Origin: Marivivens aquimaris
GTDB taxonomy: Bacteria > Pseudomonadota > Alphaproteobacteria > Rhodobacterales > Rhodobacteraceae
Direction: 5' to 3'
Length of the DNA: 64,000 nucleotides
NCBI RefSeq assembly: GCF_015220045.1
Contig: NZ_JADBGB010000001.1
Location: forward strand, 2,137,001 to 2,201,000
In this document: in pieces, positions 8,499 to 15,609 of the stretch
Layout: every line of letters starts with the position of its first letter
Position numbering within the stretch: the stretch's first letter is position 1
The notes under the pieces: generated by a model
What the model was told of the DNA's origin: nothing
The model's input: only the letters and a program-made list of their open reading frames with translations
Database searches by the model: none
Made by a program: the position numbers and the translations under genes

Positions 8499-9014
8499 AT
8501 GACCGAAACCCTCGAAACCCAGCGCTTGATCCTGCGCAAACCCAAGGCGTCCGACCTTGACGCGGCGATGGCATTCTTTGCCTCGGACCGCTCGGTCGGC
8601 GTTGGCGGTCCGTTGCAGGAAGGTCAGGCGTGGCGCGGTTTCGCGGCTGAAATCGGTCACTGGGAAATCCACGGCTACGGCATGTGGGTCGTCACCCGCA
8701 AAGGCGACGACACCGCACTGGGCATGATCGGCCCGTGGTATCCGGCTGGCTGGCCGGAAAAAGAAATCGGCTGGATGATCTGGGACGAGAGCGTCGAGGG
8801 CACGGGCATTGCGACCGAAGCCGCGAAGGCGATCATCGACCACACTTGGTCCGTGCTGAAGTGGGACACGATCGTGAATTACATCGGCCCCGACAACAAC
8901 CGTTCGATCGCTCTGGCTGAAAAGCTGGGTGCGAAGCGCGACCCGAATGCGGCCGTTCCGGATGGTAAAGATTGCCTTGTTTACCGTCACACAAAACCGG
9001 AGCACCTGTCATGA
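8499..9014 (+). CDS. GNAT N-acetyltransferase (RimJ/RimL type)
   Basis: 171 residues; acetyl-CoA-dependent N-acetyltransferase of the ribosomal-protein/alanine acetyltransferase type. It opens with the TLETQRLILRKPKASDLDA strand-turn typical of RimJ/RimL proteins; the acetyl-CoA pocket is near IATEAAKAIIDHTW and the C-terminal strand is IGPDNNRSIALAEKLGAKR. It starts 3 bases after ffh and overlaps the next gene by ATGA. Substrate unknown; ribosomal proteins are a guess from context. Confidence 0.85.
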   Translation: MTETLETQRLILRKPKASDLDAAMAFFASDRSVGVGGPLQEGQAWRGFAAEIGHWEIHGYGMWVVTRKGDDTALGMIGPWYPAGWPEKEIGWMIWDESVEGTGIATEAAKAIIDHTWSVLKWDTIVNYIGPDNNRSIALAEKLGAKRDPNAAVPDGKDCLVYRHTKPEHLS

Positions 9015-9577
9015 ATCGTCCGTGGGAAGCAGATCCTCAGGGTCAGGCCGCCGTTGCGACCGACCGTATCGCAGGCTCGCTGCCGCGCATTGCGCTGGCA
9101 CGTGTCACCCTGCGCGCGCCGTATATCTCGGACTTCGAGGACTACGCGAAAATCGTCTGCACCGAGCGCGGCCAGTACGTCGACGGCCCGATGAGCCGCG
9201 ATGATGCATGGCTCGACTTCAACCAGCTGGTTGCCGGTTGGCTGCTGCGCGGCGCTGGTCTCTGGACCGTTGTGCGCAACGACGACATGAAGACCCTCGG
9301 CTTCGTCATGCTCGACCACGAGTTCGGCGATCCGGAACCGGAACTGGGCTTCCTCTTCCTCGAAGAGTTCGAAGGTCAGGGCTACGCACTCGAAGCTGCC
9401 CGCAGCGCCCGCAACAACGCCTACAATGCGCTGAGCTGGGAAACGCTGGTCAGCTACATCCACCCCGACAACGCCCGCGCCATCAAACTGGCCGAGCGTT
9501 TGGGTGCGGAACGTGACGAAAGCGCCGACTTCGGCGGCTGCATCGCCTACCGCTACCCCCGTGAAATCCCCGAGTAA
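9011..9577 (+). CDS. GNAT N-acetyltransferase, paralogue of the preceding gene
   Basis: 188 residues with the same fold and landmarks as its upstream neighbour: ARVTLRAPYISDFEDY near the start, GYALEAARSARNNAY at the cofactor pocket, and IHPDNARAIKLAERLGAERD near the end, so the pair looks like an old tandem duplication. The N-terminus has about 20 extra residues. The start is the ATG at 9011 in the ATGA overlap. Substrate unknown. Confidence 0.85.
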   Translation: MNRPWEADPQGQAAVATDRIAGSLPRIALARVTLRAPYISDFEDYAKIVCTERGQYVDGPMSRDDAWLDFNQLVAGWLLRGAGLWTVVRNDDMKTLGFVMLDHEFGDPEPELGFLFLEEFEGQGYALEAARSARNNAYNALSWETLVSYIHPDNARAIKLAERLGAERDESADFGGCIAYRYPREIPE

Positions 9578-9586
9578 GAGGACGCC

Positions 9587-9886
9587 ATGACTGACGACGC
9601 CGTCGCCCGCGCAGCCGAGCTTCTGAAAGGCCACCGTGAAAGCATCGACCGCCTTGATGCCATTCTGGTTTTCACGCTCGCCGAACGCTTCAAGCACACG
9701 CAATCCGTGGGCAAGCTGAAGGCTGAAAACGACCTTCCGCCAAGCGACCCTGCACGCGAAGAAATGCAGATCGCACGGCTGACAGACCTTGCGGACAAGG
9801 CCGATCTAGACCCCGAGTTCGCTAAGAAATTCCTGAATTTCATCATTCAGGAAGTGATCCAACACCACAAACAACACCAATCCTGA
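9587..9886 (+). CDS. Chorismate mutase (AroQ type)
   Basis: 99 residues; converts chorismate to prephenate for phenylalanine and tyrosine synthesis. The all-helical AroQ fold is marked by the first helix ([20 protein letters not shown]), the active-site Arg/Lys region ([21 protein letters not shown]) and the last helix ([18 protein letters not shown]). Stand-alone monofunctional form. Nine bases after the GNAT gene, so probably in one transcript with ffh. Confidence 0.88.
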   Translation: MTDDAVARAAELLKGHRESIDRLDAILVFTLAERFKHTQSVGKLKAENDLPPSDPAREEMQIARLTDLADKADLDPEFAKKFLNFIIQEVIQHHKQHQS

Positions 9887-9927
9887 CGGCCTCGCCGTCA
9901 CACTGCCATTCGATCAGGAGAAACATC

Positions 9928-10287
9928 ATGGCTATCAAAATCCGTCTCGCACGCGGTGGTTCCAAAAAGCGCCCCCACTACGCAATCGTTGCTGCTGACT
10001 CGCGCATGCCGCGCGACGGCCGCTTCAAAGAGAAGCTGGGCACCTACAACCCGCTCCTCGCCAAGGATTCGGAAGACCGCGTAAAGCTCGACCTCGAGCG
10101 CGCTCAGTACTGGCTCGACCACGGCGCACAGCCGACCGACCGCGTTGCACGCTTCCTCGAAGCAGCTGGCGTTGTTGCTAAGAAAGAGCGCAACAACCCG
10201 AAGAAAGCTGTTCCGGGCAAAGCTGCTCAGGAGCGCGCTGCTGCTAAAGCCGCTAAGGCCGAAGAAGCCGCTGCTGGCGAAGAGTAA
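9928..10287 (+). CDS. rpsP: 30S ribosomal protein S16
   Basis: 119 residues. Conserved N-terminus [20 protein letters not shown] and [16 protein letters not shown]; the last 40 residues are an Ala/Lys/Glu-rich extension common in alphaproteobacterial S16. Strong ribosome site (AGGAG) and own terminator after the gene, so it can be expressed independently of bluB-rimM-trmD. Confidence 0.97.
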   Translation: MAIKIRLARGGSKKRPHYAIVAADSRMPRDGRFKEKLGTYNPLLAKDSEDRVKLDLERAQYWLDHGAQPTDRVARFLEAAGVVAKKERNNPKKAVPGKAAQERAAAKAAKAEEAAAGEE

Positions 10288-10299
10288 TCTTCACGCCCG

Positions 10300-10335
10300 C
10301 TGCCCGGAGGGAAACCTCCGGGCAGTTTCTTTTTC
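10300..10335 (+). terminator. Terminator after rpsP
   Basis: An 11-bp perfect stem (300-310 with 315-325, GAAA loop) followed by a T-rich run at 326-334. It separates rpsP from bluB and probably allows partial read-through. Confidence 0.92.
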
Positions 10336-10386
10336 GGCTTTTTCGCCGCGACCGTTCCCGCTACGGTCACCGCAAAGGAGCCGCAC

Positions 10387-11016
10387 ATGACCGGATTTGA
10401 CGCTGACTTTCGCGATGAACTCTGGCGCCTGCTGCGGATGCGGCGCGACGTTCGCCACTTCCGCACCGACCCTGTAGATCCCGATGTTATCGATGATTGC
10501 CTGCGGAGCTTTTCGCTCGCGCCCTCCGTCGGCCTGTCCGAGCCGTGGCGCGTCGTGCGCGTCAATGATCCCGCCCGCCGTATCGCCGCGCGCGAAAATT
10601 TCCGCGCCGCCAACGCCGATGCACTCGCCGGATATTCGGGCGACGATGCCAAAATCTACGCCGGTCTGAAACTGTCCGGCATGGACGACGCCCCCGTGCA
10701 GATCGCTGTGTTCAGCGAAGACAACACGACCAAGGGCAAGGGCCTCGGCGCTGGCACCATGCCAGAGATGAAGGCCTATTCCTGCGTATCCGCCATCATG
10801 CAATTCTGGCTGCTACTGCGCGCCCACGGGATTGGCCTCGGTTGGGTATCGATCCTCGACCCCGAGCAACTGACCCGCGATCTGGATGTGCCTTCCCACT
10901 GGCGCTTGATAGGTTACTTCTGTATCGGCTACCCGCTCACCGAAGAGGAAAGCCCCGAGCTCGAACGGCTCGGTTGGGAAAAACGGCAGGATCTGCCCGC
11001 ACTGCTGGAGAGATAA
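10387..11016 (+). CDS. bluB: 5,6-dimethylbenzimidazole synthase
   Basis: 209 residues; nitroreductase-fold enzyme that breaks down reduced FMN with O2 to make dimethylbenzimidazole, the lower ligand of vitamin B12. Family signature RRDVRHFRTDPVD near residue 19, FSLAPSVGLSEPWR, and a C-terminal WVSILDPEQL and CIGYP segment. Its site between rpsP and rimM is unrelated to B12 genes, none of which is in the window. It starts one base from rimM at its 3' end. Confidence 0.9.
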   Translation: MTGFDADFRDELWRLLRMRRDVRHFRTDPVDPDVIDDCLRSFSLAPSVGLSEPWRVVRVNDPARRIAARENFRAANADALAGYSGDDAKIYAGLKLSGMDDAPVQIAVFSEDNTTKGKGLGAGTMPEMKAYSCVSAIMQFWLLLRAHGIGLGWVSILDPEQLTRDLDVPSHWRLIGYFCIGYPLTEEESPELERLGWEKRQDLPALLER

Positions 11017-11017
11017 C

Positions 11018-11533
11018 ATGACACAGGATCGAGTTGTCGTCGGAGCCATCGGCGGCGCGTTCGGCGTCCGCGGCGAAGTGCGCCTGAAATCGTACTGCGC
11101 AGAGCCCGACGCGATTGCCGACTACACCCCGCTGTATACTGCGGATGGCCGCACCTTCCCGACGATCGTCGTGACCGGCGTCGCGCAAAACGCGCTGATC
11201 GTCCGCATGGATGGCGTCGTATCAAAAGAGGACGCGGACAAGCTTAAAGGCACGCAGGTCTTCGCGGATCGTGACAAGATGCCACCGCCCGCCGACGACG
11301 AATACTACTACGCCGACCTCATCGGCCTTCAGGTGTTCGATACCGGCGGCAACGACCTCGGCACCGTGAAAACCGTGATGAACCACGGCGCGACCGACCT
11401 CTTGGAAATCCATAAGGCGGGCTACAAATCGACCGTGCTGCTGCCCTTCACGCAGGCGGCCGTTCCGACCGTGGACATCGCCGCAGGCCGCATCGTCGCC
11501 GACCCGCCGGAGGGCCTGTTCCCCGATGAATAA
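11018..11533 (+). CDS. rimM: Ribosome maturation factor RimM
   Basis: 171 residues; binds S19 and assists 30S head assembly. N-terminal RimM beta-barrel (VVVGAIGGAFGVRGEVRLKS) and C-terminal PRC-barrel (YYYADLIGLQVFDTGGNDLG to TVDIAAGRIVADPPEGL). One base after bluB and overlapping the sulfotransferase-like gene by 8 bases, so translationally coupled. Confidence 0.95.
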   Translation: MTQDRVVVGAIGGAFGVRGEVRLKSYCAEPDAIADYTPLYTADGRTFPTIVVTGVAQNALIVRMDGVVSKEDADKLKGTQVFADRDKMPPPADDEYYYADLIGLQVFDTGGNDLGTVKTVMNHGATDLLEIHKAGYKSTVLLPFTQAAVPTVDIAAGRIVADPPEGLFPDE

Positions 11534-12323
11534 GATGCCACGGATCCTGCTGCACCCCGGTTTCCACAAGACCGGCACCAGCTCGATCCAGCATTTTCTC
11601 TGGGTGAACCGCGAGAAGCTGGAACCGCACGTCCAGCTTCTCATGCTCCGTCATCTCAAACCCGTCACCTCGCTGGTCCATAATTTCTCGCGCACCGGCA
11701 ATCCGCTTGTGCTGCTGGACCTTAGCGAGCGGCTCGACACTCTGCTGTCGCAGCTTCCCTTCGATGGCCGCGATATTCTGGTCTCGTGCGAGGCGCTCTG
11801 CGGCCACCTTCCTGGCTGGCCGAATGTCGACACTTACGCCGCCGCGCCTGTCACCGTCTCCTATGTCGCCAACTATCTGGCCGAGCATTTCGGTGCGATC
11901 GAAACGAAGGTGGTGCTCACCACCCGCGAGCGGTCGTCGTGGCTGTTCTCGGCCTATCGCCATCACCTCAAAGGCCACCGGCTGCGGATGGACTTCGACG
12001 AATTCGCCGCCGCATATAGCCCTGCCGCCGACTTCGCGCCGATTGTCGACGCGCTTCGCTCCGAACTGGGCGATGTCGTCACGACGCTTCCGCTGGAGGA
12101 CACGAAGTGCCACGCTCTCGGCCCCGGTGGTGCACTGCTGGACGCGTTCGGTATCGACCCGAGCGGCTTTACCCCCGTCGGCAAAGGCAACACCGGCCCC
12201 AACGAGGCACTCTGGCGCGAGTTCCTGACCATCAACCGCTCCGGCCTCTCCGACGAGGAGGTCATCGCGGCCAAAGATGCCCTCGCCGATGAAACCCAAC
12301 TTGGCGGGTGGCGCACGGCCTGA
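11526..12323 (+). CDS. Sulfotransferase-like protein
   Basis: 265 residues. The N-terminal HPGFHKTGTSSIQHF resembles the PAPS 5'-phosphosulfate loop of sulfotransferases (hxxKTGTTxxQ). A second motif near TTRERSSWLFSAYRHHL matches the 3'-phosphate-binding strand/helix (R and S). The end is short and could be abridged relative to larger sulfotransferases. Acceptor unknown. It sits between rimM and trmD and overlaps rimM, an insertion into a usually conserved ribosomal operon. Confidence 0.7.
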   Translation: MNKMPRILLHPGFHKTGTSSIQHFLWVNREKLEPHVQLLMLRHLKPVTSLVHNFSRTGNPLVLLDLSERLDTLLSQLPFDGRDILVSCEALCGHLPGWPNVDTYAAAPVTVSYVANYLAEHFGAIETKVVLTTRERSSWLFSAYRHHLKGHRLRMDFDEFAAAYSPAADFAPIVDALRSELGDVVTTLPLEDTKCHALGPGGALLDAFGIDPSGFTPVGKGNTGPNEALWREFLTINRSGLSDEEVIAAKDALADETQLGGWRTA

Positions 12324-12359
12324 GTTCCCTTCGTCCCCGCTTTGCCGTATGAGCCAGCC

Positions 12360-13154
12360 ATGACCGAAGATACGTCCAACAAATCGAACGGCCGCCGCGT
12401 GATGCGGCCCACGCTGAAACCCCGCGATCTGCTCACCGAGCAGCCGGAGTGGCACGGCGTCTGGACCGCGCAGATCATCACCCTCCTCCCCGATGCGTTT
12501 CCGGGGATGCTGGGGCAAAGCCTCACGGGCAAGGCGCTGCGCGAAAACCTCTGGGCGCTGCGGACGATCAACCTGCGCGACTTCGGCATCGGCAAACACA
12601 AGAACGTCGACGACACCCCTGCGGGCGGCGGCGCGGGCATGGTCCTGCGGGCCGATGTGCTCGACGAGGCGATCCAGACCGCGGGCAGCACCGCGCGCGG
12701 CAACATGCCCCTGATCTACCTCTCGCCTCGCGGCAAACGGTTCGATCAGGCGATGGCGCGCGAGTGGGCATCCTACGACGGCGTCACCCTGCTCTGCGGC
12801 CGTTTTGAAGGTGTCGACCAGCGCGTGCTCGACGCCTACCGCATTCAGGAAGTCTCGCTCGGCGATTTCGTCATGACCGGCGGAGAACTTGCTGCCCAAG
12901 CCATGCTCGACGCCACCATTCGCCTCCTGCCGGGCGTGTTGGGCAATGCCGAAAGCATCGAGGAAGAAAGCCACTCCAACGGCCTCCTCGAACACCCCCA
13001 ATACACCCGCCCCGCCGAATGGCGCGGTCGCACCATCCCCGAAGTGCTCATGTCAGGCCATCACGGCAACATCGAAAAATGGCGCCGCGAACAGGCCGAA
13101 GAGATCACGAAGGACAGACGGCCGGACATGTGGGAGAAGTTTGGGGGCTCTTAA
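12360..13154 (+). CDS. trmD: tRNA (guanine-N1)-methyltransferase TrmD
   Basis: 264 residues; uses S-adenosylmethionine to methylate G37 of tRNAs and prevent frameshifting. SPOUT knot signatures YLSPRGKRFDQ, LLCGRFEGVDQRVLD and SLGDFVMTGGELAAQAMLD; C-terminal helical domain with HPQYTRPAEWRGRTIPEVL. A polar 35-residue N-terminal extension precedes the catalytic domain. The start is the ATG at 12360. Normally rplS follows directly; here a lower-GC islet of about 1.3 kb intervenes. Confidence 0.96.
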   Translation: MTEDTSNKSNGRRVMRPTLKPRDLLTEQPEWHGVWTAQIITLLPDAFPGMLGQSLTGKALRENLWALRTINLRDFGIGKHKNVDDTPAGGGAGMVLRADVLDEAIQTAGSTARGNMPLIYLSPRGKRFDQAMAREWASYDGVTLLCGRFEGVDQRVLDAYRIQEVSLGDFVMTGGELAAQAMLDATIRLLPGVLGNAESIEEESHSNGLLEHPQYTRPAEWRGRTIPEVLMSGHHGNIEKWRREQAEEITKDRRPDMWEKFGGS

Positions 13155-13535
13155 TTACGTCCCAAAGGTCCAAAACCAAGAACAAATAATGATTAGAACC
13201 CAACTAGTGCCTAACAGGAGCAAAGTTGCTACCGGAACAACGACAAACCAAGTTCTCAACCGGCCATGGCGCTCAATTATATCATCTAGAACATTGATGA
13301 ATGATAGGGCTGTCCACAACAAGGCTGCAACAGCAAACCACACCTGATCGAGCTGGAGTACTAACGCAATCCACGACATTATAGCAGAGACAACACTCGC
13401 GAACTTCGTAATGCAATCGATCCGCTTTTTTGAGAGATCTTTGCTGACAAATTTCCAGATTTTTCTAAACACTTCTTCCCCGAGATTAGTTGTTGCCGAT
13501 GTATAGTCACAACGAGGGGACATATAGTTAAGCAA
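13155..13535 (-). CDS. Hypothetical small membrane protein
   Basis: 126 residues, not recognised. A basic N-terminal half precedes three hydrophobic stretches (about 46-62, 66-80, 98-118, including VVPVATLLLLGTSWVLII). Its DNA is visibly richer in A+T than the neighbours and its codons differ. It is antisense to the trmD-rplS direction and its stop abuts the trmD stop. The start is uncertain. It may be a recent acquisition. Confidence 0.45.
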   Translation of the reverse strand: MLNYMSPRCDYTSATTNLGEEVFRKIWKFVSKDLSKKRIDCITKFASVVSAIMSWIALVLQLDQVWFAVAALLWTALSFINVLDDIIERHGRLRTWFVVVPVATLLLLGTSWVLIIICSWFWTFGT

Positions 13536-13812
13536 TCTAAAAAATCACAACCCATAGATGTAGATAAATTTTGTTTTAATGTGGTCCCATTTGAATTTGG
13601 CTTCCTGTTGCCAGGCCACCCGCTTCGCGCAAGCTCTCGCCTTAGTTGATATTCTTGGGTCAACACTCCTCGACAACAGTTGATTTTTGCGAAACTCCAA
13701 ACTGAAATTGCCCCCTCTTCGTATAGCCAGTGAGCGGTCCGCATAGTTTTGCGCGCGCCGCTCGCCAAAGTGGTTATCAATGGTTTGGTGCATTGATGAA
13801 GGAGCCGCGAAG
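13536..13812. other. AT-rich spacer of the islet
   Basis: AT-rich sequence without a convincing gene. Open frames here (for example 13379-13780 minus) lack start signals and any protein-like pattern. No transposase remnant or terminal repeat was seen. Confidence 0.4.
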
Positions 13813-14184
13813 ATGAAGAGAAGCGTTCTGTCGCTTGCGTTGATCGCGCTGTCCGTTCCGGTGAGTGCTCAGGTGGTCGAGTGCCGCGCGATCCCTGCGG
13901 ACAAGGACACGGATCTGCTCGAGTCCATCATCCGGATCTACACCTTCGAAGAAGAAACGCACTCGATCTTTGTCGAGGCCCCGACCAACTGGGGCGACAC
14001 GCTGCCCTATCTCTTCGACTGCTCGGACACCTGCGATATGCTGCTCGTCTATGACGAGGAATACGAGTATTCCATCGACGTGACCTACGGGACTGTCTGG
14101 CCGCGCCTCGCGGTGATGGAAACCGTCTCGACGATTGATGACTTCGAGATGATCGACACCTTTATATTAAAGGACTGCCGCTGA
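13813..14184 (+). CDS. Hypothetical secreted protein
   Basis: 123 residues; signal peptide of about 19 residues (MKRSVLSLALIALSVPVSAQ), then a small acidic domain with four cysteines (VVECRA, FDCSDTCD, LKDCR) likely disulfide-bonded in the periplasm. AAGGAG ribosome site ten bases before the ATG at 13813. No family recognised. It lies between the AT-rich spacer and the rplS leader, and its own base composition is again like the chromosome. Confidence 0.65.
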   Translation: MKRSVLSLALIALSVPVSAQVVECRAIPADKDTDLLESIIRIYTFEEETHSIFVEAPTNWGDTLPYLFDCSDTCDMLLVYDEEYEYSIDVTYGTVWPRLAVMETVSTIDDFEMIDTFILKDCR

Positions 14185-14230
14185 CCGGCGGCCCTTGCCC
14201 CCCGCCTCCCTTTGGCCTATACGCGCGACT

Positions 14231-14445
14231 GTCTAGGGGATCCGTGATTCCGCTAGGCCCGTTTTGTATTGCCGCATCCCTTTTTCTTCGAGGGGACAAG
14301 GGCGGACAAGGTGGCACCAAGTAAAGTCGCACTGAACTCTGGCGGGCGCTCCCGAATGGGAAACCAGCGGACCCGGTTGAAGGCCAAGAGCTCTGAGGGC
14401 GCAAGCAACCTTTGTGGAATAACCACAAGCAGATAGGAGCATCAG
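14231..14445 (+). promoter_or_regulatory. Long untranslated leader of rplS
   Basis: The 261 bases before rplS hold no gene. Hairpins include CTGG/CCAG closing TCCC-GAAT-GGGA (14339-14367) and TTGTGG-N5-CCACAA (14412-14428), just before the TAGGAG ribosome site. It suggests that rplS-rpmE has its own promoter and possibly autogenous control; this is inference. Confidence 0.35.
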
Positions 14446-14823
14446 ATGAATCTGATCGCACAGATCGAGGCTGAACAAATCGCCTCGCTCGGGAAGGAAA
14501 TTCCCGATTTCAAAGCCGGTGACACCATTCGCGTCGGCTACAAGGTGACCGAAGGCTCGCGTACCCGCGTACAGATGTACGAAGGCGTATGCATCAGCCG
14601 CAAGAACGGCAAAGGCATTGCCGGCTCGTTCACCGTTCGCAAAATCTCGTTCGGCGAAGGCGTGGAGCGTGTGTTCCCGCTGTTCTCGACCAACATCGAC
14701 AGCATCGAAGTTGTACGTCGCGGTAAAGTCCGCCGCAGCAAGCTGTACTACCTCCGTACCCGCCGCGGTAAGTCGGCTCGTATCGCTGAGGTCACCAACT
14801 ACAAGCCGCTGGCTGAGAAGTAA
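14446..14823 (+). CDS. rplS: 50S ribosomal protein L19
   Basis: 125 residues at the 30S-50S interface. Signatures [51 protein letters not shown] and the basic [14 protein letters not shown]. Twelve bases before rpmE, with which it forms a unit ended by a terminator. Confidence 0.97.
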   Translation: MNLIAQIEAEQIASLGKEIPDFKAGDTIRVGYKVTEGSRTRVQMYEGVCISRKNGKGIAGSFTVRKISFGEGVERVFPLFSTNIDSIEVVRRGKVRRSKLYYLRTRRGKSARIAEVTNYKPLAEK

Positions 14824-14835
14824 GGATAGCTCGAG

Positions 14836-15057
14836 ATGCGTAAAGATATTCACCCCGAATACCACTTCATCGACGTTAAACTGGTCGACGGCACCATCGT
14901 AAAGATGCGCTCGACCTGGGGCAAAGAAGGCGACCAGATGTCGCTCGACGTCGACCCTTCGGTACACCCGGCATGGACCGGCGGCACCTCGCGCCTGATG
15001 GACACCGGTGGCCGTGTTTCGAAGTTCAAGAACAAGTACGCAGGTCTGGGCTTCTAA
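14836..15057 (+). CDS. rpmE: 50S ribosomal protein L31
   Basis: 73 residues. [20 protein letters not shown] and [12 protein letters not shown] mark L31. It lacks the CxxC zinc pairs, so it is the zinc-independent form usual in alphaproteobacteria. Last gene of the ribosomal block. Confidence 0.95.
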   Translation: MRKDIHPEYHFIDVKLVDGTIVKMRSTWGKEGDQMSLDVDPSVHPAWTGGTSRLMDTGGRVSKFKNKYAGLGF

Positions 15058-15078
15058 TCCCTTTCCAAGCGGAAACAG

Positions 15079-15108
15079 AAAACGCCGTCCCTCGGGGCGG
15101 CGTTTTTC
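15079..15108 (+). terminator. Terminator after rpmE
   Basis: AAAACGCCG (15079-15087) pairs with CGGCGTTTT (15098-15106), inner CCC/GGG, with a T run; ends the rplS-rpmE transcript. Confidence 0.9.
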
Positions 15109-15120
15109 TTTGTGCGGTAT

Positions 15121-15600
15121 GCTCTGCAAAAAGCAGGCGGGCGGATGCCGTTCCACGGGGTTAGGCACCCGGCCCACCCACAGTTGGGTTCGGCGTGTGT
15201 GAGACCGAACCATCCAGGTCAGCAACCATCCCGTCGCTGACCCGACCTCCTCCCCTCTTCCCTAGGGGACGGCGTGACCCGGCAAATGCGTCATGCGCTC
15301 CGCCATACACCGGGCCACACCATGCGACCTGTCGACTGGTCGCAACTTTCGCCGTGCGTTCCCTGCGCCGATCAATCGGTGGCAGGGTGTTGCGCGGCTG
15401 TAACTGTGTCGTGCAGAGAGCTAACGCGCGGCCAGCGCAATTCGATCAGGTTTTCTTTTGAAAAACGCAGGTGTGATCGCGGAAATGGCCGAGCTCCGCC
15501 GATCACCCGCAAAAGGGGTGGCGGATTGTTGCAACATGTCGGGAAAATCGTTCCGCGTCAGGGAACCGGATGACAGGTGCCGATTACGGCACCTGTCGCC
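15121..15600 (+). ncRNA. Hairpin-dense gene-free stretch, candidate structured RNA
   Basis: No credible gene occurs in 15109-15609, between the terminator of rpmE and the 3' end of the helicase gene. Perfect inverted repeats are closely packed: 15187-15211 (GGTTCGG/CCGAACC), 15217-15242 (GGTCAGC/GCTGACC), 15251-15269 (TCCCCT/AGGGGA), 15324-15343 (GCGACC/GGTCGC), 15361-15387 (CCCTGC/GCAGGG with CCGA/TCGG inside), 15473-15506 (GTGATCG/CGATCAC) and 15572-15597 (11 bp, loop ATTA). ACCCA/TGGGT at 15076+100-15189 competes with the first. Strand is not certain. tmRNA, RNase P and SRP signatures are missing. Confidence 0.4.
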
Positions 15601-15609
15601 AGTGTGGTC

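Noticed and set aside
13379..13780. Open frames on the minus strand in the AT-rich islet
   Set aside because: No ribosome site, no hydrophobic or domain pattern, and overlap with the better small membrane-protein frame.
15195..15573. Two short plus-strand open frames in the hairpin-rich stretch
   Set aside because: Composition dominated by Arg and Pro, no ribosome site, and interrupted by strong inverted repeats.
15121..15600. tmRNA, RNase P RNA, SRP RNA or 6S RNA in the hairpin-rich stretch
   Set aside because: No GGATTCGACGG-like start or Ala-tag codons, no GAGGAAAGTCC, no GGTCAGGTCCGGAAGGAAGC core and no 6S-like long duplex were found on either strand.
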